A stretch of DNA of 41,602 bases from a virus, in IMG/VR virus record IMGVR_UViG_3300035158_000318, positions 1 to 41,602 of that record; one strand, 5' to 3'. Position 1 is the first letter of the stretch, and every line of letters starts with the position of its first letter. The position numbers and the translations under genes were made by a program. This document shows, one piece after another, positions 1 to 7,125 of the stretch. Below the pieces are notes generated by a model. That model worked only from the letters and a program-made list of their open reading frames with translations. It was not told where the DNA came from and did not search any database.

Positions 1-32
1 GGAAGAAAAAATAAAAGAAATAACTTTTATTG

Positions 33-299
33 CTACTTATAGTTGACGATTAATCTTTCAATGTTTGACATAGGGATATAAATCTCTTGCTTTTTTTCTC
101 TGATAGTAATTCCAAACACATCAACTTTAATCTTGCAATGTTTGGATTCATAATTTCCAACTCTCATGTTCTTATAATACAAAGTTATTTCTTTTATTTT
201 TTCTTCCTTGGTTTTCTTTTCTTCTTTCTTCTTACCTACAAGATCTTGTACTTTTTCTTTTACCTTTTCTGCTCTTGACTTTTTTCCTTGCTTTGCCAT
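33..299 (-). CDS. Lys-rich hypothetical protein with MAKQG start
   Basis: An 88-residue protein that I do not recognise. Residues 1-40 are mostly Lys and Glu and probably a charged helix. Residues 45-88 alternate hydrophobic and polar residues like a small beta domain (IKVDVFGITI, then EIYIPMSNIERLIV). The ATG at 299 has a strong ribosome site, AAAGGAG, 8 nt upstream, inside the end of the preceding gene. It is the last gene visible before the left edge. The start region nearly repeats that of the gene at 7900-8163. Confidence 0.7.
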   Translation of the reverse strand: MAKQGKKSRAEKVKEKVQDLVGKKKEEKKTKEEKIKEITLYYKNMRVGNYESKHCKIKVDVFGITIREKKQEIYIPMSNIERLIVNYK

Positions 300-498
300 G
301 TGAATCTCCTTTCTTATGATTTGTGTCCCATCTTACTTTGATGAATGGAAACAACTTCTGTAGTTCTTTTGCTTCCTTCTTGATTTGTCTTAAATGATTA
401 AGAACAATCTTTGCAAAATCATTTAATCTTTTTAACTTCCTTCTTGCTGCATCATAGTTTGTTATTTCAAGCTTTACTTTCATTTTATTCTTCTTCAT
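232..498 (-). CDS. Basic helical hypothetical protein
   Basis: Up to 88 residues. The likelier start is the internal ATG at 483 (MKVKLEI), because 498 lies in the end of the preceding gene. Residues 15-50 form a charged helix rich in Lys, Arg and Leu. The last 23 codons overlap the next gene in another frame and read as low-complexity basic sequence (KARKKVKSRKGKRKST), so the functional part is probably the first 60 residues. No family recognised. Confidence 0.55.
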   Translation of the reverse strand: MKKNKMKVKLEITNYDAARRKLKRLNDFAKIVLNHLRQIKKEAKELQKLFPFIKVRWDTNHKKGDSHGKARKKVKSRKGKRKSTRSCR

Positions 499-820
499 AT
501 ATTAAATCATCATTGTCTCTTGGGAAATTCCTTATATAAAGCCCTTCATTACCAACCTTTACATCATGTATAGGGAAATCAATTACTTCACCATCTTCAA
601 GCATTATAGATATTCTAGCTTCAACATCATTAACCTGAATACAATCCATACTTCCTGTTTCTTTCACCATCTTCCAAATAAGATCTTTAACTGTCATTTT
701 CTCTTGTGGCAGTCTTGGTGTTTTAACTTTATTATGACAACTGTTCTTTTTAAGATGTTCATCAAGTTCTTTTTCTTCTTTAAAAGATTGCCCACATATT
801 ATACATATATAACCAAGCAT
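485..820 (-). CDS. C2H2-type zinc-finger protein
   Basis: A 111-residue protein with an N-terminal C2H2-like finger: CIICGQSF at residues 6-13, then His22 and the Cys28-His29 pair. This pattern usually binds one zinc and may contact nucleic acid. The remaining ~80 residues are a compact acidic domain (VNDVEARISIMLEDGEVIDF) that I do not recognise. The ATG at 820 is preceded by GAAAGGAG. It lies in the run of small genes at the end of the early operon, where several proteins carry Cys pairs. Confidence 0.7.
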   Translation of the reverse strand: MLGYICIICGQSFKEEKELDEHLKKNSCHNKVKTPRLPQEKMTVKDLIWKMVKETGSMDCIQVNDVEARISIMLEDGEVIDFPIHDVKVGNEGLYIRNFPRDNDDLIYEEE

Positions 821-832
821 GTTATTCTCCTT

Positions 833-1168
833 TCATTTAAAGATCTTCACAACAATAAACCTTATAACCCATACTTCCAGGCTAGGATGGCCCATTGCTT
901 CTATAAATGCTTCTGCTGATCCCCATAGGCCCCCTTCAAGCTTTTCTTCTCTATCTGTCATATCTCCTAACTGCTCTTTATATGGATCTTCTGTTAGCCT
1001 TAATATAGCAACACGTTTTCCACCTACCCTGGGGTTCTTGTCATATGCTTGAATAAGCTGCCCCTTCCTGAATTGCTTGGCATATTCATCTTGCCAGAAA
1101 CGTCTTGTAACTTTCTTCTTTAATGATAGAAGGGCAGGCGTTGTATATGCAAAGCTTATGATTCGCAT
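833..1168 (-). CDS. ASCH/PUA-like domain protein
   Basis: The 111-residue sequence has the layout of ASCH-type phage proteins: an early motif KKKVTRRFW at residues 17-25, then a basic loop AYDKNPRVGGKRVAILRL and an acidic stretch EEKLEGG before a final hydrophobic strand. ASCH domains have a PUA-like fold and are thought to bind RNA or modified bases. The role here is inference. The start overlaps the preceding gene by 13 nt, which suggests translational coupling. Confidence 0.6.
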   Translation of the reverse strand: MRIISFAYTTPALLSLKKKVTRRFWQDEYAKQFRKGQLIQAYDKNPRVGGKRVAILRLTEDPYKEQLGDMTDREEKLEGGLWGSAEAFIEAMGHPSLEVWVIRFIVVKIFK

Positions 1169-1356
1169 GATTTTATTTTGAATAATCCCATTTCTATTCT
1201 TACTTTATTGCAGGTTTCACCAACATTTTCACATACAATTACTTTTTCATAAAAAGGGCATTCTTCACCAATACATTCTGGAAAATATTGTTGTTTAACT
1301 ATTCCATCAACACCTTTATTTATTGTTCTTTCATCAATCCTATATGGGCATTTCAT
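1156..1356 (-). CDS. Cys-rich small protein
   Basis: A 66-residue protein with Cys at positions 3, 28, 33, 42, 49 and 64, including CIGEECPFYE, likely a zinc-binding knuckle. Its start has the SD AAAGGAG and overlaps the preceding stop as ATGA. The end overlaps the ASCH-like gene by 13 nt. It belongs to no family I can name; short CP-x-R-x(n)-CPFY proteins of this kind are common phage hypotheticals. Confidence 0.65.
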   Translation of the reverse strand: MKCPYRIDERTINKGVDGIVKQQYFPECIGEECPFYEKVIVCENVGETCNKVRIEMGLFKIKSCES

Positions 1357-1553
1357 TTCTTTCTCCTTTGTTTGTTTGTTATTCTTTCCATTGTTATTGT
1401 AATTGAATTCATCTTTTTCTTTATCTTGAATGTTCCAATAAAATCACATGGATATTCTACCCTTCCTATAAATCTACACTTTTTACCGAATTTCTTTTTA
1501 AGGGCTTTTTCTATAGCCTTTAATAATCCATCAGTATCAATTGTTTTAATCAT
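1353..1553 (-). CDS. Hypothetical basic protein
   Basis: A 66-residue, strongly basic protein (KKKFGKKCRF, KIKKKMNS, NKQRRKK) of unknown function. There is no SD: the ATG at 1553 sits 2 nt downstream of a 16-bp palindrome, TTCATTACATAATGAA at 1556-1571. That placement suggests either regulation at this start or re-initiation after the preceding gene. The stop overlaps the next start (ATGA). Confidence 0.6.
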   Translation of the reverse strand: MIKTIDTDGLLKAIEKALKKKFGKKCRFIGRVEYPCDFIGTFKIKKKMNSITITMERITNKQRRKK

Positions 1554-1555
1554 TT

Positions 1556-1571
1556 TTCATTACATAATGAA
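1556..1571. repeat. Palindrome copy 1 (TTCATTA-CA-TAATGAA)
   Basis: A perfect 7-bp inverted repeat with a 2-bp centre that fills the 19-nt gap between two genes. It is one of four near-identical copies; the others are at 9019-9034, 14770-14785 and 35533-35548. It could be an operator or a small RNA hairpin next to a start codon. Confidence 0.7.
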
Positions 1572-1572
1572 A

Positions 1573-1755
1573 TTAATCTTTTAAAGCTAAAGTTAATTTC
1601 AATTCTGCTACTTCTTGGCAATTATAACAAAGTTCATTTTCTTCTGTTATAACAACTGGTTCTTGCCATGATCCATCATAATCATTTTGAACTATCTTTG
1701 CATATTTAACCGTTTGTGCAATATCATCACCACATTTTTTACATGACATCTTCAT
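1573..1755 (-). CDS. Zinc-ribbon mini-protein
   Basis: A ~60-residue protein with CKKCGDD at residues 5-11 and CYNCQE near residue 43, a two-knuckle arrangement typical of treble-clef or ribbon zinc domains. The region between is acidic and Tyr/Trp-containing. The start overlaps the end of the preceding gene; the ATG at 1755 or the one at 1749 could be used, after AGAAGGTG. Function unknown, probably a nucleic-acid or protein interaction module. Confidence 0.65.
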   Translation of the reverse strand: MKMSCKKCGDDIAQTVKYAKIVQNDYDGSWQEPVVITEENELCYNCQEVAELKLTLALKD

Positions 1756-2209
1756 CACCTTCTTCTTTGTCTAAATCATATCCTGATTTATATAATGATT
1801 CTTTATCAGAATAAATAATTGGATCAATAAAGCCAAATTCATTAAATTCAATCCTTATATCTTCTTCAGGAACATTGGCAATCTTTGCAAATAACTTGAT
1901 ATATATTGGATTGATTTTTTCTTTTAGCCATTCAATTCTTTTTCTTCTTTGCCTATCTGCTCTTACTGAATCTGGAATGTCCTCATATATTGATAATCCT
2001 GTAATCCAATTCCATTTCAATATAAGATTTCTTTTCCAGGGCTTTGCACATAATAGATATAAACAAGCATTTTTTCTTCTCATATATAGTTGTGCTTCTG
2101 CTATTTCATTTCTAAATTGTTCAAATTTTTCATCAATAGCTTCTCCTGGAACATAATCAACACAACCAACAACAGGATGTTCTAAAGATCTGCATTCCCC
2201 ATCTATCAT
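1739..2209 (-). CDS. Hypothetical protein
   Basis: A 156-residue protein of unknown family. It has an N-terminal segment with two Cys (GECRSLEHPVVGC), a central helix rich in aromatic and basic residues (CAKPWKRNLILKWNWITGL), a basic helix (RADRQRRKRIEWLKEKI) and an acidic tail (DLDKEEGDEDVM). The start is in ATGA overlap with the preceding gene, so it is likely translated by coupling. It lies among small early-operon accessory genes. Confidence 0.65.
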   Translation of the reverse strand: MIDGECRSLEHPVVGCVDYVPGEAIDEKFEQFRNEIAEAQLYMRRKNACLYLLCAKPWKRNLILKWNWITGLSIYEDIPDSVRADRQRRKRIEWLKEKINPIYIKLFAKIANVPEEDIRIEFNEFGFIDPIIYSDKESLYKSGYDLDKEEGDEDVM

Positions 2210-2505
2210 TTTTTATTTTTACCTTTTTCTTGTGGAGTCATTTGAATTACAAGATCTGTACTTAAAGACATTGCAGGCTTAGTGATGTGGAGAACACCAA
2301 TTTGATGATCCTGTGGTTTTAAAGTAACAATAAGCTTTTTTTCGTAAACAGGAATTGTTAATGTCATTCCACCTGGCAAAATAATATAAAGCCTTGCAAG
2401 TGCATCACTTAATGATTTTAACTCATTTTTTATTTGCTTTAATATTAATTCAGGTGTAACTATTTGATGTTCTCCACTTCCACCTTTACTAGCTTGCTGA
2501 TTCAT
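2206..2505 (-). CDS. Hypothetical protein
   Basis: A 99-residue protein. Residues 1-45 are likely helical (ELILKQIKNELKSLSDALARL). The rest looks like beta strands (YIILPGGMTLTIPVYEKKLIVTLKP), ending in a basic tail. It could be a small oligomerising protein. No family recognised. Its ATG shares bases with the preceding TAA (TAATG) and its stop overlaps the next start (ATGA). Confidence 0.65.
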   Translation of the reverse strand: MNQQASKGGSGEHQIVTPELILKQIKNELKSLSDALARLYIILPGGMTLTIPVYEKKLIVTLKPQDHQIGVLHITKPAMSLSTDLVIQMTPQEKGKNKK

Positions 2506-2696
2506 TACTTAGATCCCTTTTTCTTCTTTGAAGCTTTAGGGGCCTTACCAACTGAATCAACAATTGATTTGCGGCAGCCTTCACACAAATTATCAGAAAG
2601 CTTAACAACTACATTATTGTTAAGCAAATTGTGTGTTTCCACCTGACCTTTTACTTCTGATTCTTGACGCTTCTTTCCACATCTTGGGCACTTCAT
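2505..2696 (-). CDS. Zinc-ribbon protein
   Basis: A 63-residue protein with CPRCGKK at residues 3-9 and CEGCRKS at about 38-44, a classical zinc-ribbon pattern, followed by a Lys/Ser-rich tail. The start has a strong SD (GAAAGGAGAATAAT). It probably stabilises a small DNA-, RNA- or protein-binding module; the partner cannot be told from sequence. Confidence 0.7.
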   Translation of the reverse strand: MKCPRCGKKRQESEVKGQVETHNLLNNNVVVKLSDNLCEGCRKSIVDSVGKAPKASKKKKGSK

Positions 2697-2715
2697 ATTA
2701 TTCTCCTTTCTGTTG

Positions 2716-3132
2716 TTAAACTGGAATAAACTTACTTCTTTTTATATATTCTTTATAACTGATTTTTTTTATTAACTTTATTCTTTTTGCCAATATTGTG
2801 CCATATGGAAAATTGTCTTTAATTAAAACACGTAATCCATTATATTTATCATAAAAATACATGTTATCTTTCATTGTTTTTTCATAACAAGCTTCTTCAT
2901 ATTCACATTCAAAAATGCAATATTTGTCTTTAACAAGTTTTGTTCTGTTTGTAGTAAAAAATAAATTTATTGAAACCAAATCCTGAAATATAGCTAAATA
3001 TCCACAATTGTAATTTGGTTTTGTCCATTTATTTTTAATATAATTAACACATCCTGAAGAATCATATACAATTGCTGAATAATATTTATTATCAATTTTT
3101 CTTACTAATTTATATCCTTTGTTTATTTCCAC
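2716..3132 (-). CDS. Hypothetical protein, GTG start
   Basis: I place the start at the GTG at 3132, because AAAGGAG sits 6 nt upstream; the longer ATG at 3156 would put the SD inside the gene. This gives 138 residues: a beta-rich N-terminus (YKLVRKIDNKYYSAIVYDSS), a WTKPN motif followed by CGYLAIF, two more Cys, and a basic C-terminus. Proteins with this YKLVR...WTKP...LAIF layout recur in phages without assigned function. AT content is high even for this genome. Confidence 0.6.
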   Translation of the reverse strand: MEINKGYKLVRKIDNKYYSAIVYDSSGCVNYIKNKWTKPNYNCGYLAIFQDLVSINLFFTTNRTKLVKDKYCIFECEYEEACYEKTMKDNMYFYDKYNGLRVLIKDNFPYGTILAKRIKLIKKISYKEYIKRSKFIPV

Positions 3133-3145
3133 TTTAATCTCCTTT

Positions 3146-3792
3146 TTATATTTCAAATTCCAATTCTTCTGGATATTCCGTTAATCTCTTTTCATTATGA
3201 TAATCTAAATTGTCTTTCATAAAAATTGGGATATTATACGCCTTTGCTTTATCAATTAATACATTCAGCCATTCTTTTCTTGGTTGTCTTTTGCAAGGCC
3301 TTTCCATAGCACCTATAATAAGCCATTTAACAGGTGGTATTATATGATCCACTCTATTTAAAAATGGTTCTACACTTACAAAACAATTTTCATTTGGCTT
3401 CAGAATCTTCTTAATATGTAAATATGCTACTTCTCCTGTGATAGTAACACCTTTCCAACAATTATCTGGAAAAACTATATCCATATATCTATAAGGGTTT
3501 TTGGTAAGAAATAAAAATCTATGTTGTGGATATTCTTTACATGTATCAAGAATTTTATGAATGACATCATATGTAACCCAATCACCAAACAAATCTGCCA
3601 TGCTGCATACAAATATCTTGCTTGGCTTCTTGATCTTTTTCAGTTTTTCTAATCTCTTAGGATGATATGTTGGTTGAAAACCTTGTGGATATAAAGCTGT
3701 TCCCGGGCATAACAATACCAACAGCCATTATTGCAGCCTGTAATGGGATTCCAGGTATAATCACACCATTCTATCTTTGTTTTATTTACCAT
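3146..3792 (-). pseudogene. DUF5131 (phage Gp37/Gp68-like) gene, frameshifted
   Basis: Reading from the ATG at 3792 gives MVNKTKIEWCDYTWNPITGC and then the Cys cluster CNNGCWYCYAR, the usual start of DUF5131, a radical-SAM-like family of phages. Just after CYAR the frame breaks at about 3700-3708, and the rest (PGTALYPQGFQP, CSMADLFGDW, FLFLTKNP, SVEPFL) continues in another frame to 3146. The total of 647 nt is not a multiple of three. About 8-12 expected residues between CYAR and PGTALYP are missing, and CCGGGAA sits exactly at the junction, so a deletion between short repeats is likely. An assembly or sequencing error is possible. Confidence 0.75.
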
Positions 3793-3979
3793 ATCCTTTT
3801 GCTTTTTTAATATCATCAACAAATTCACAACGAACCCAACTTGTAACTGCTGCTTTCATTTCTTCAACGCTTATTTTTCCCCAAGTGATGAATGTGCAAT
3901 TAATAAAATATATGCAATCATCAATCTTTGTTTCTGGACCAACATAAATTACTGCGTTCTTGATTATCATATAATCCAT
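3782..3979 (-). CDS. Hypothetical protein
   Basis: A 65-residue protein: a beta-like N-terminal half (MIIKNAVIYVGPETKIDD, then CIYFINCTFITWG) with two Cys, and a helical C-terminal half (ISVEEMKAAVTSW). No family recognised. Its ATG overlaps the stop of the resolvase gene (TAATG), and its end overlaps the DUF5131 start by 11 nt, so it belongs to the same coupled gene string. Confidence 0.6.
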   Translation of the reverse strand: MDYMIIKNAVIYVGPETKIDDCIYFINCTFITWGKISVEEMKAAVTSWVRCEFVDDIKKAKGYGK

Positions 3980-4366
3980 TATCCTATCTCCTTTATCTTT
4001 CCAAAATATGCTAACAAGTAACCGTCTGCTATTCCATGATGTGGCTTCTTTAGCTTTCCTGGTGTAAGATCCACATCAGGGAACAACCTTTCACATGCAA
4101 GAATAGATCTGCCTTTACCTTCCCCAATAATACCACTATAAACTGTCTTTGTCCATGTTCTTGGTGGTGGTGTTATATAGGGAATCCCCAGGCCAACACA
4201 AAGCCCCATTAATAAGCCATATCCACACATAAGCTTACCTGTAGCCACAATGCCCTGTTTTGGGAATGTGTGTTGCTGTTCAATAATAGCTTGCACATAG
4301 TCTGTTGCATCCTGAAAGCCTTTTAGAATGTCCCTGATTCTGTTTTCATCATACCATTTCTTTTTA
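3979..4366 (-). pseudogene. RuvC-like Holliday junction resolvase, 3' part
   Basis: This is the C-terminal ~129 residues of a phage RuvC-like resolvase: KKKWYDENRI, the acidic active-site strand AIIEQQHTFPKQG, GYGLLMGL, PPRTWTK, and the terminal HHGIADGYLLAYF with the last metal-binding residues. The first 36 residues lie 1.4 kb upstream at 5789-5898. Joining 5898-5789 to 4366-3979 gives 498 nt, an open frame of 165 codons, the normal size for this family. As it stands, this part could only be made from an internal GTG at 4296 and would lack the first catalytic Asp. Confidence 0.85.
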
Positions 4367-4406
4367 TTGGTAAAACTACTTAAGATTTAAATACCTGATA
4401 CAATAA

Positions 4407-5645
4407 TCATTTTCTAAGAATAACAACGCTCTCCCGAGATGGAATCCTCCCATACATTTTCATCTGCTGTGCACTATTGCCACGGTATCGAGCCACTATT
4501 ATTTTCTCACAAGATAATCCAATCTGTTCACCGATTTCGGCTGTCAGTTTATCAACTTCAATAGGCTCCCCATAATACTGAGCATTACCAACAACAAATG
4601 CAATCTTTGCATTATTTTTACATACTCTCTTTATTTCACTTAACGCACAAGAAATATCTAAAAAATAACCTCTTAACATCTCAATGATCCGTACTTCGTG
4701 TTTTTTCATTTGGATTCTGTTTATGACATCAGAAAGTATTATTGGCTCCTTGTAACCGTTACTCCTTGGCCTATTCGGATGGGACTCTGGGTGTGACTGA
4801 AAGCTTTGATAGCGCAACCTTCGGGTATCATGCCAAGAGAGAAATCCGAACATTAACTCAACGCTAAAAACTCTTGTGTAATCATGTCGATTAGGATACG
4901 GAGGTGAAGTAATCACAGCTGAATATGTATTTTCTTTATCAGGTAGGGCACGCACGTCCGAATTCTTAACACACCATTTTCCTTGTTGATGAATCCCGCA
5001 ATCTTCAACATCTTCAATCATGAGATTCACTTGTTTCGAAAAGTCACGCATAATTCCAGATGATCTATTACTTTTATTTACCCATTTCAACCATCCTCCG
5101 CTAGACACAGCTCTACTGTATTCCGGAATCGTTGCCAACAAAGCAAGTTTAAAGAAATCTCGCTCAGCTTTATATGTTCTAAGGTTGACAATATCTGTCA
5201 AAATTGATTCGAAAGTCCCAAGCATCTTCCCGGGTAGCGCCTTATATATTAAATCAGGATAAGTTTTCTTTGTCCCATTCCATTTACTTGTATCAATAGT
5301 AGATTTTAGTGAACCCCAAGATGCCTTCAAATGCCTTAGATTGAAGTTGGTAAGCTTAACCTTAGACGCAAGCACAGCTAACGGCGACAAGTCATAACCA
5401 GTTGCAGAGATTCCTTTTTCTTTTGCAGCTAAGAGTGTTGTCCCAGCACCCACAAAAGGATCGAGCAACCGAGATCTCTTATCTAAATCCCATTCTTCAA
5501 TTAATGTATGTACAAGCTCGCTAGTAAAACTATGAGGGAAAATCAACCAACGATGAATTAATTTATTTGTTAAAGGTCGAGAGGTTACCCACCATTTCCA
5601 TCCTGTCTGCTCCTTAATTGGGTATTTTTCTCTAACTATCGTCAT
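4407..5645 (-). CDS. DNA amino-methyltransferase (N6-adenine or N4-cytosine)
   Basis: A 412-residue SAM-dependent DNA methyltransferase. The SAM-binding motif is LLDPFVGAGTT near residues 60-70, with GYDLSP at 83-88. The catalytic motif is ITSPPYPNRHDY at 245-256. About 180 residues between them probably hold target recognition, giving the order motif I - middle - motif IV. TSPPY enzymes modify exocyclic amino groups of A or C. The ATG at 5645 lies 6 nt after the stop of the HerA-like tail, as in an operon. Codon use is unlike the neighbours. Host-derived restriction or defence origin is inference. Confidence 0.85.
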   Translation of the reverse strand: MTIVREKYPIKEQTGWKWWVTSRPLTNKLIHRWLIFPHSFTSELVHTLIEEWDLDKRSRLLDPFVGAGTTLLAAKEKGISATGYDLSPLAVLASKVKLTNFNLRHLKASWGSLKSTIDTSKWNGTKKTYPDLIYKALPGKMLGTFESILTDIVNLRTYKAERDFFKLALLATIPEYSRAVSSGGWLKWVNKSNRSSGIMRDFSKQVNLMIEDVEDCGIHQQGKWCVKNSDVRALPDKENTYSAVITSPPYPNRHDYTRVFSVELMFGFLSWHDTRRLRYQSFQSHPESHPNRPRSNGYKEPIILSDVINRIQMKKHEVRIIEMLRGYFLDISCALSEIKRVCKNNAKIAFVVGNAQYYGEPIEVDKLTAEIGEQIGLSCEKIIVARYRGNSAQQMKMYGRIPSRESVVILRK

Positions 5646-5651
5646 TCTTCG

Positions 5652-5788
5652 CTAGTGGCCTATCGATTGGTATGCTGGACGCGGAAACTCGATCTTTACA
5701 GGTTGTCTATAAATTGGATGGGACAAGAGTAATTCACCTGCATCTAAACGTGTCAAATGAGCTTTCATATCTTTTGCAATAAATCTAC
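5652..5788 (-). pseudogene. C-terminal remnant of HerA-like (DUF87) ATPase
   Basis: An open frame reads ASRFIAKDMKAHLTRLDAGE, then LLLSHPIYRQPVKIEFPRPA and a TAG at 5652. This resembles the end of HerA/DUF87 ATPases, where a beta segment around LDAGE and a PVKIxFPRP strand follow the ATPase core. Only ~45 codons are present, with no start and no Walker motifs; the rest was lost at the insertion edge. It ends 6 nt before the methyltransferase start, so the two were probably neighbours in the donor operon. The family call rests on the LDAGE/PVKI pattern only. Confidence 0.5.
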
Positions 5789-5898
5789 TTGCCAATATCA
5801 ATAACTGGCATCCTATAGCCTGCAACTGAATTCATAGATTCATCAATTGCACCTATACCACCTGTAAAGCCTGGATCTATTCCTACATATATTTTCAT
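5789..5898 (-). pseudogene. RuvC-like Holliday junction resolvase, 5' part
   Basis: The ATG at 5898 overlaps the preceding stop (ATGA). It opens MKIYVGIDPGFTGGIGAID, the first strand of the RuvC/RNase H fold with the catalytic Asp in IDPG at residue 8. It continues to RMPVIDIG and then runs out of frame at a TAG (5785-5787) inside the insert. The remaining catalytic residues (Glu in IIEQQ, His/Asp in HHGIADG) are in the 3' part. In phages this family resolves branched DNA before packaging. Confidence 0.85.
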
Positions 5899-6206
5899 GA
5901 TTTCTCCTTTAATAATTTATCAATTCTTTTCTGTATATCTTCACCTGTTTGCATCATGTAATCAATTTCCCACTCTAATTCTGGATCAAAAACACGTTTT
6001 CTGTTTCTCCAATCCCATTTAGGTGGTTTTGCAATACGTGTTTCAGGATGATTAAACAATCTCATGCAATTTCTACATTGCCATATACATTCCATTCTTT
6101 TTGCTTGAAATATATCTTTACTATGACAATGTGGACATACTGTTATTGTAGGTGATTTATCATCACGTTTTTGAAACCGTTTCTTTATTTTATTAAATAT
6201 ATTCAT
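5895..6206 (-). CDS. Zinc-ribbon protein
   Basis: A 103-residue protein with a basic N-terminus (FNKIKKRFQKRDD), a ribbon formed by CPHCHSKD at 24-31 and CRNCMRLF at 44-51, then an RKR-containing linker and an acidic helix (FDPELEWEIDYMMQTGEDI). Zinc ribbons of this shape often bind DNA. The gene starts by overlapping the stop of the LmbU-like gene and ends on the resolvase start (ATGA), so it may act with them in recombination. That role is inference. Confidence 0.65.
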   Translation of the reverse strand: MNIFNKIKKRFQKRDDKSPTITVCPHCHSKDIFQAKRMECIWQCRNCMRLFNHPETRIAKPPKWDWRNRKRVFDPELEWEIDYMMQTGEDIQKRIDKLLKEKS

Positions 6207-6817
6207 TACTTGAATACATCTTCTCCTTTCAGGATCTTGCCTATATCTTCAATGATGATTCTGATAGGCCTGCCTTTTTTCTGTTTCAGAAGCTTCTTTA
6301 ATCCATCCCTGTATCTTCCTAATATATCATCTGTTGTGTTCCCCTGTGGCTTCTTTGGCTTGCTTGATTTTCTCTTTGAAGGGAAATCCTCATCAACCAC
6401 TTCACGCAGTTTTGATACTGATAGTTTCTTTTTCTCTGCAAGATCCAGGTACTTCTTCTGATCCTTTACATCAAGCTTTGCAATAGCCTGGTGATGGGAA
6501 AATGAAAGATTCTTGTTCCTGTTTTCAGGTGGAACATGTGTTGCTACGGATTGATAATTTGCAAGAGTCCCATATTCTCTGTGTGTGGCTTCTGCTATCT
6601 GATAAGCCTTTTCCCCAAATTTACCTACCCCAAATCTCATAGCATCACCAAGCCAGAATTGCCCACGATCAACAACACTCTTTAATATACTCATCAAATC
6701 CATCCATTCTGGCAAAGATATTGCCTTGTCAATTACCAGGCCTTCAGGTGTGAACTTGCAATATTTCTGTGTTACTAAATTGTTGCCTGTTACCATCAAT
6801 TCTTTTCCATTACTCAT
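6206..6817 (-). CDS. LmbU-like DNA-binding protein
   Basis: A 203-residue protein. Residues 35-135 follow the pattern of LmbU-type regulators and their phage relatives: LPEWMDLMSIL, QFWLGDAM, then EATHREYGTLANYQSVA, VPPENRNKNLSFSHHQAIA and the leucine-rich LDLAEKKKLSVSKLREVV. That last block looks like a helix-turn-helix. A Lys/Pro-rich linker and a basic C-terminal helix (RDGLKKLLKQKKG) follow. LmbU family members bind DNA as regulators; in phages they sit near replication genes. A role in early-gene control is inferred. Confidence 0.6.
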   Translation of the reverse strand: MSNGKELMVTGNNLVTQKYCKFTPEGLVIDKAISLPEWMDLMSILKSVVDRGQFWLGDAMRFGVGKFGEKAYQIAEATHREYGTLANYQSVATHVPPENRNKNLSFSHHQAIAKLDVKDQKKYLDLAEKKKLSVSKLREVVDEDFPSKRKSSKPKKPQGNTTDDILGRYRDGLKKLLKQKKGRPIRIIIEDIGKILKGEDVFK

Positions 6818-6909
6818 TTTTTACCACCTTTCTTTTTTGCTGTTATGCCTTCATATTCACAATATTTGCATCCTTTGCCTTTACATTTTGGGCAAAGTTT
6901 TACTTTCAT
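6814..6909 (-). CDS. 31-residue zinc-knuckle mini-protein
   Basis: A short frame with ATG at 6909 overlapping the upstream TAA (TAATG) and a stop overlapping the LmbU-like start (ATGA). It encodes MKVKLCPKCKGKGCKYCEYE and a Lys/Gly tail. CPKCKGKGCKYC is a DnaJ-like zinc repeat. The exact fit between two genes supports it being translated. Function unknown. Confidence 0.7.
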   Translation of the reverse strand: MKVKLCPKCKGKGCKYCEYEGITAKKKGGKK

Positions 6910-7103
6910 TATCCTAGAAATATCATAAAAATCACAGATACAATAACAATGATTGCAAAGCAGCCTATGATATTCATTATAGGTTTAACCATTGGATCAA
7001 AAAGCTTTCCTGCCCAACTGATTTCATCATATACAGGCCAGAAGCACATGATTATTACAAAGCCCATTAAAAGAATCACTATTGCTGCCTTTACATATTT
7101 CAT
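6909..7103 (-). CDS. Two-span membrane protein
   Basis: A 64-residue protein with two hydrophobic segments, VKAAIVILLMGFVIIMCFWP (residues 4-23) and IGCFAIIVIVSVIFMIFLG (46-64), separated by a short loop with acidic and basic residues. It is probably an inner-membrane protein. It could be a second holin-like or superinfection-related protein, but it lies in the early operon far from the endolysin. The ATG at 7103 has the SD AAGGAG. Confidence 0.65.
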   Translation of the reverse strand: MKYVKAAIVILLMGFVIIMCFWPVYDEISWAGKLFDPMVKPIMNIIGCFAIIVIVSVIFMIFLG

Positions 7104-7125
7104 ATTCTATTTCTCCTTACCAGGG

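Larger units (their letters stand above)
4367..5788. mobile_element. 1,422-bp insert splitting the resolvase gene
   Basis: A foreign segment sits between codon 36 and the remainder of the RuvC-like gene. Its junctions are GGCAA|GTAG on the left in gene sense and ACCAA|TAAAAAG on the right, so the trinucleotide CAA flanks it and excision restores the frame exactly. It holds the tail of a HerA-like ATPase gene, a whole DNA methyltransferase gene and about 40 nt of spacer. CpG and CGN arginine codons are visibly more frequent than in the flanks. I see no transposase, no terminal inverted repeats and no group I or II intron boundaries. A natural insertion or an assembly chimera are both possible. 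Confidence 0.7.

Noticed and set aside
4367-5788. Group I or group II intron in the resolvase gene.
   Set aside because: The exon end is not U with an intron-final G, there is no GUGYG start, no conserved core seen, and the open frame is a methyltransferase, not a homing endonuclease or reverse transcriptase.
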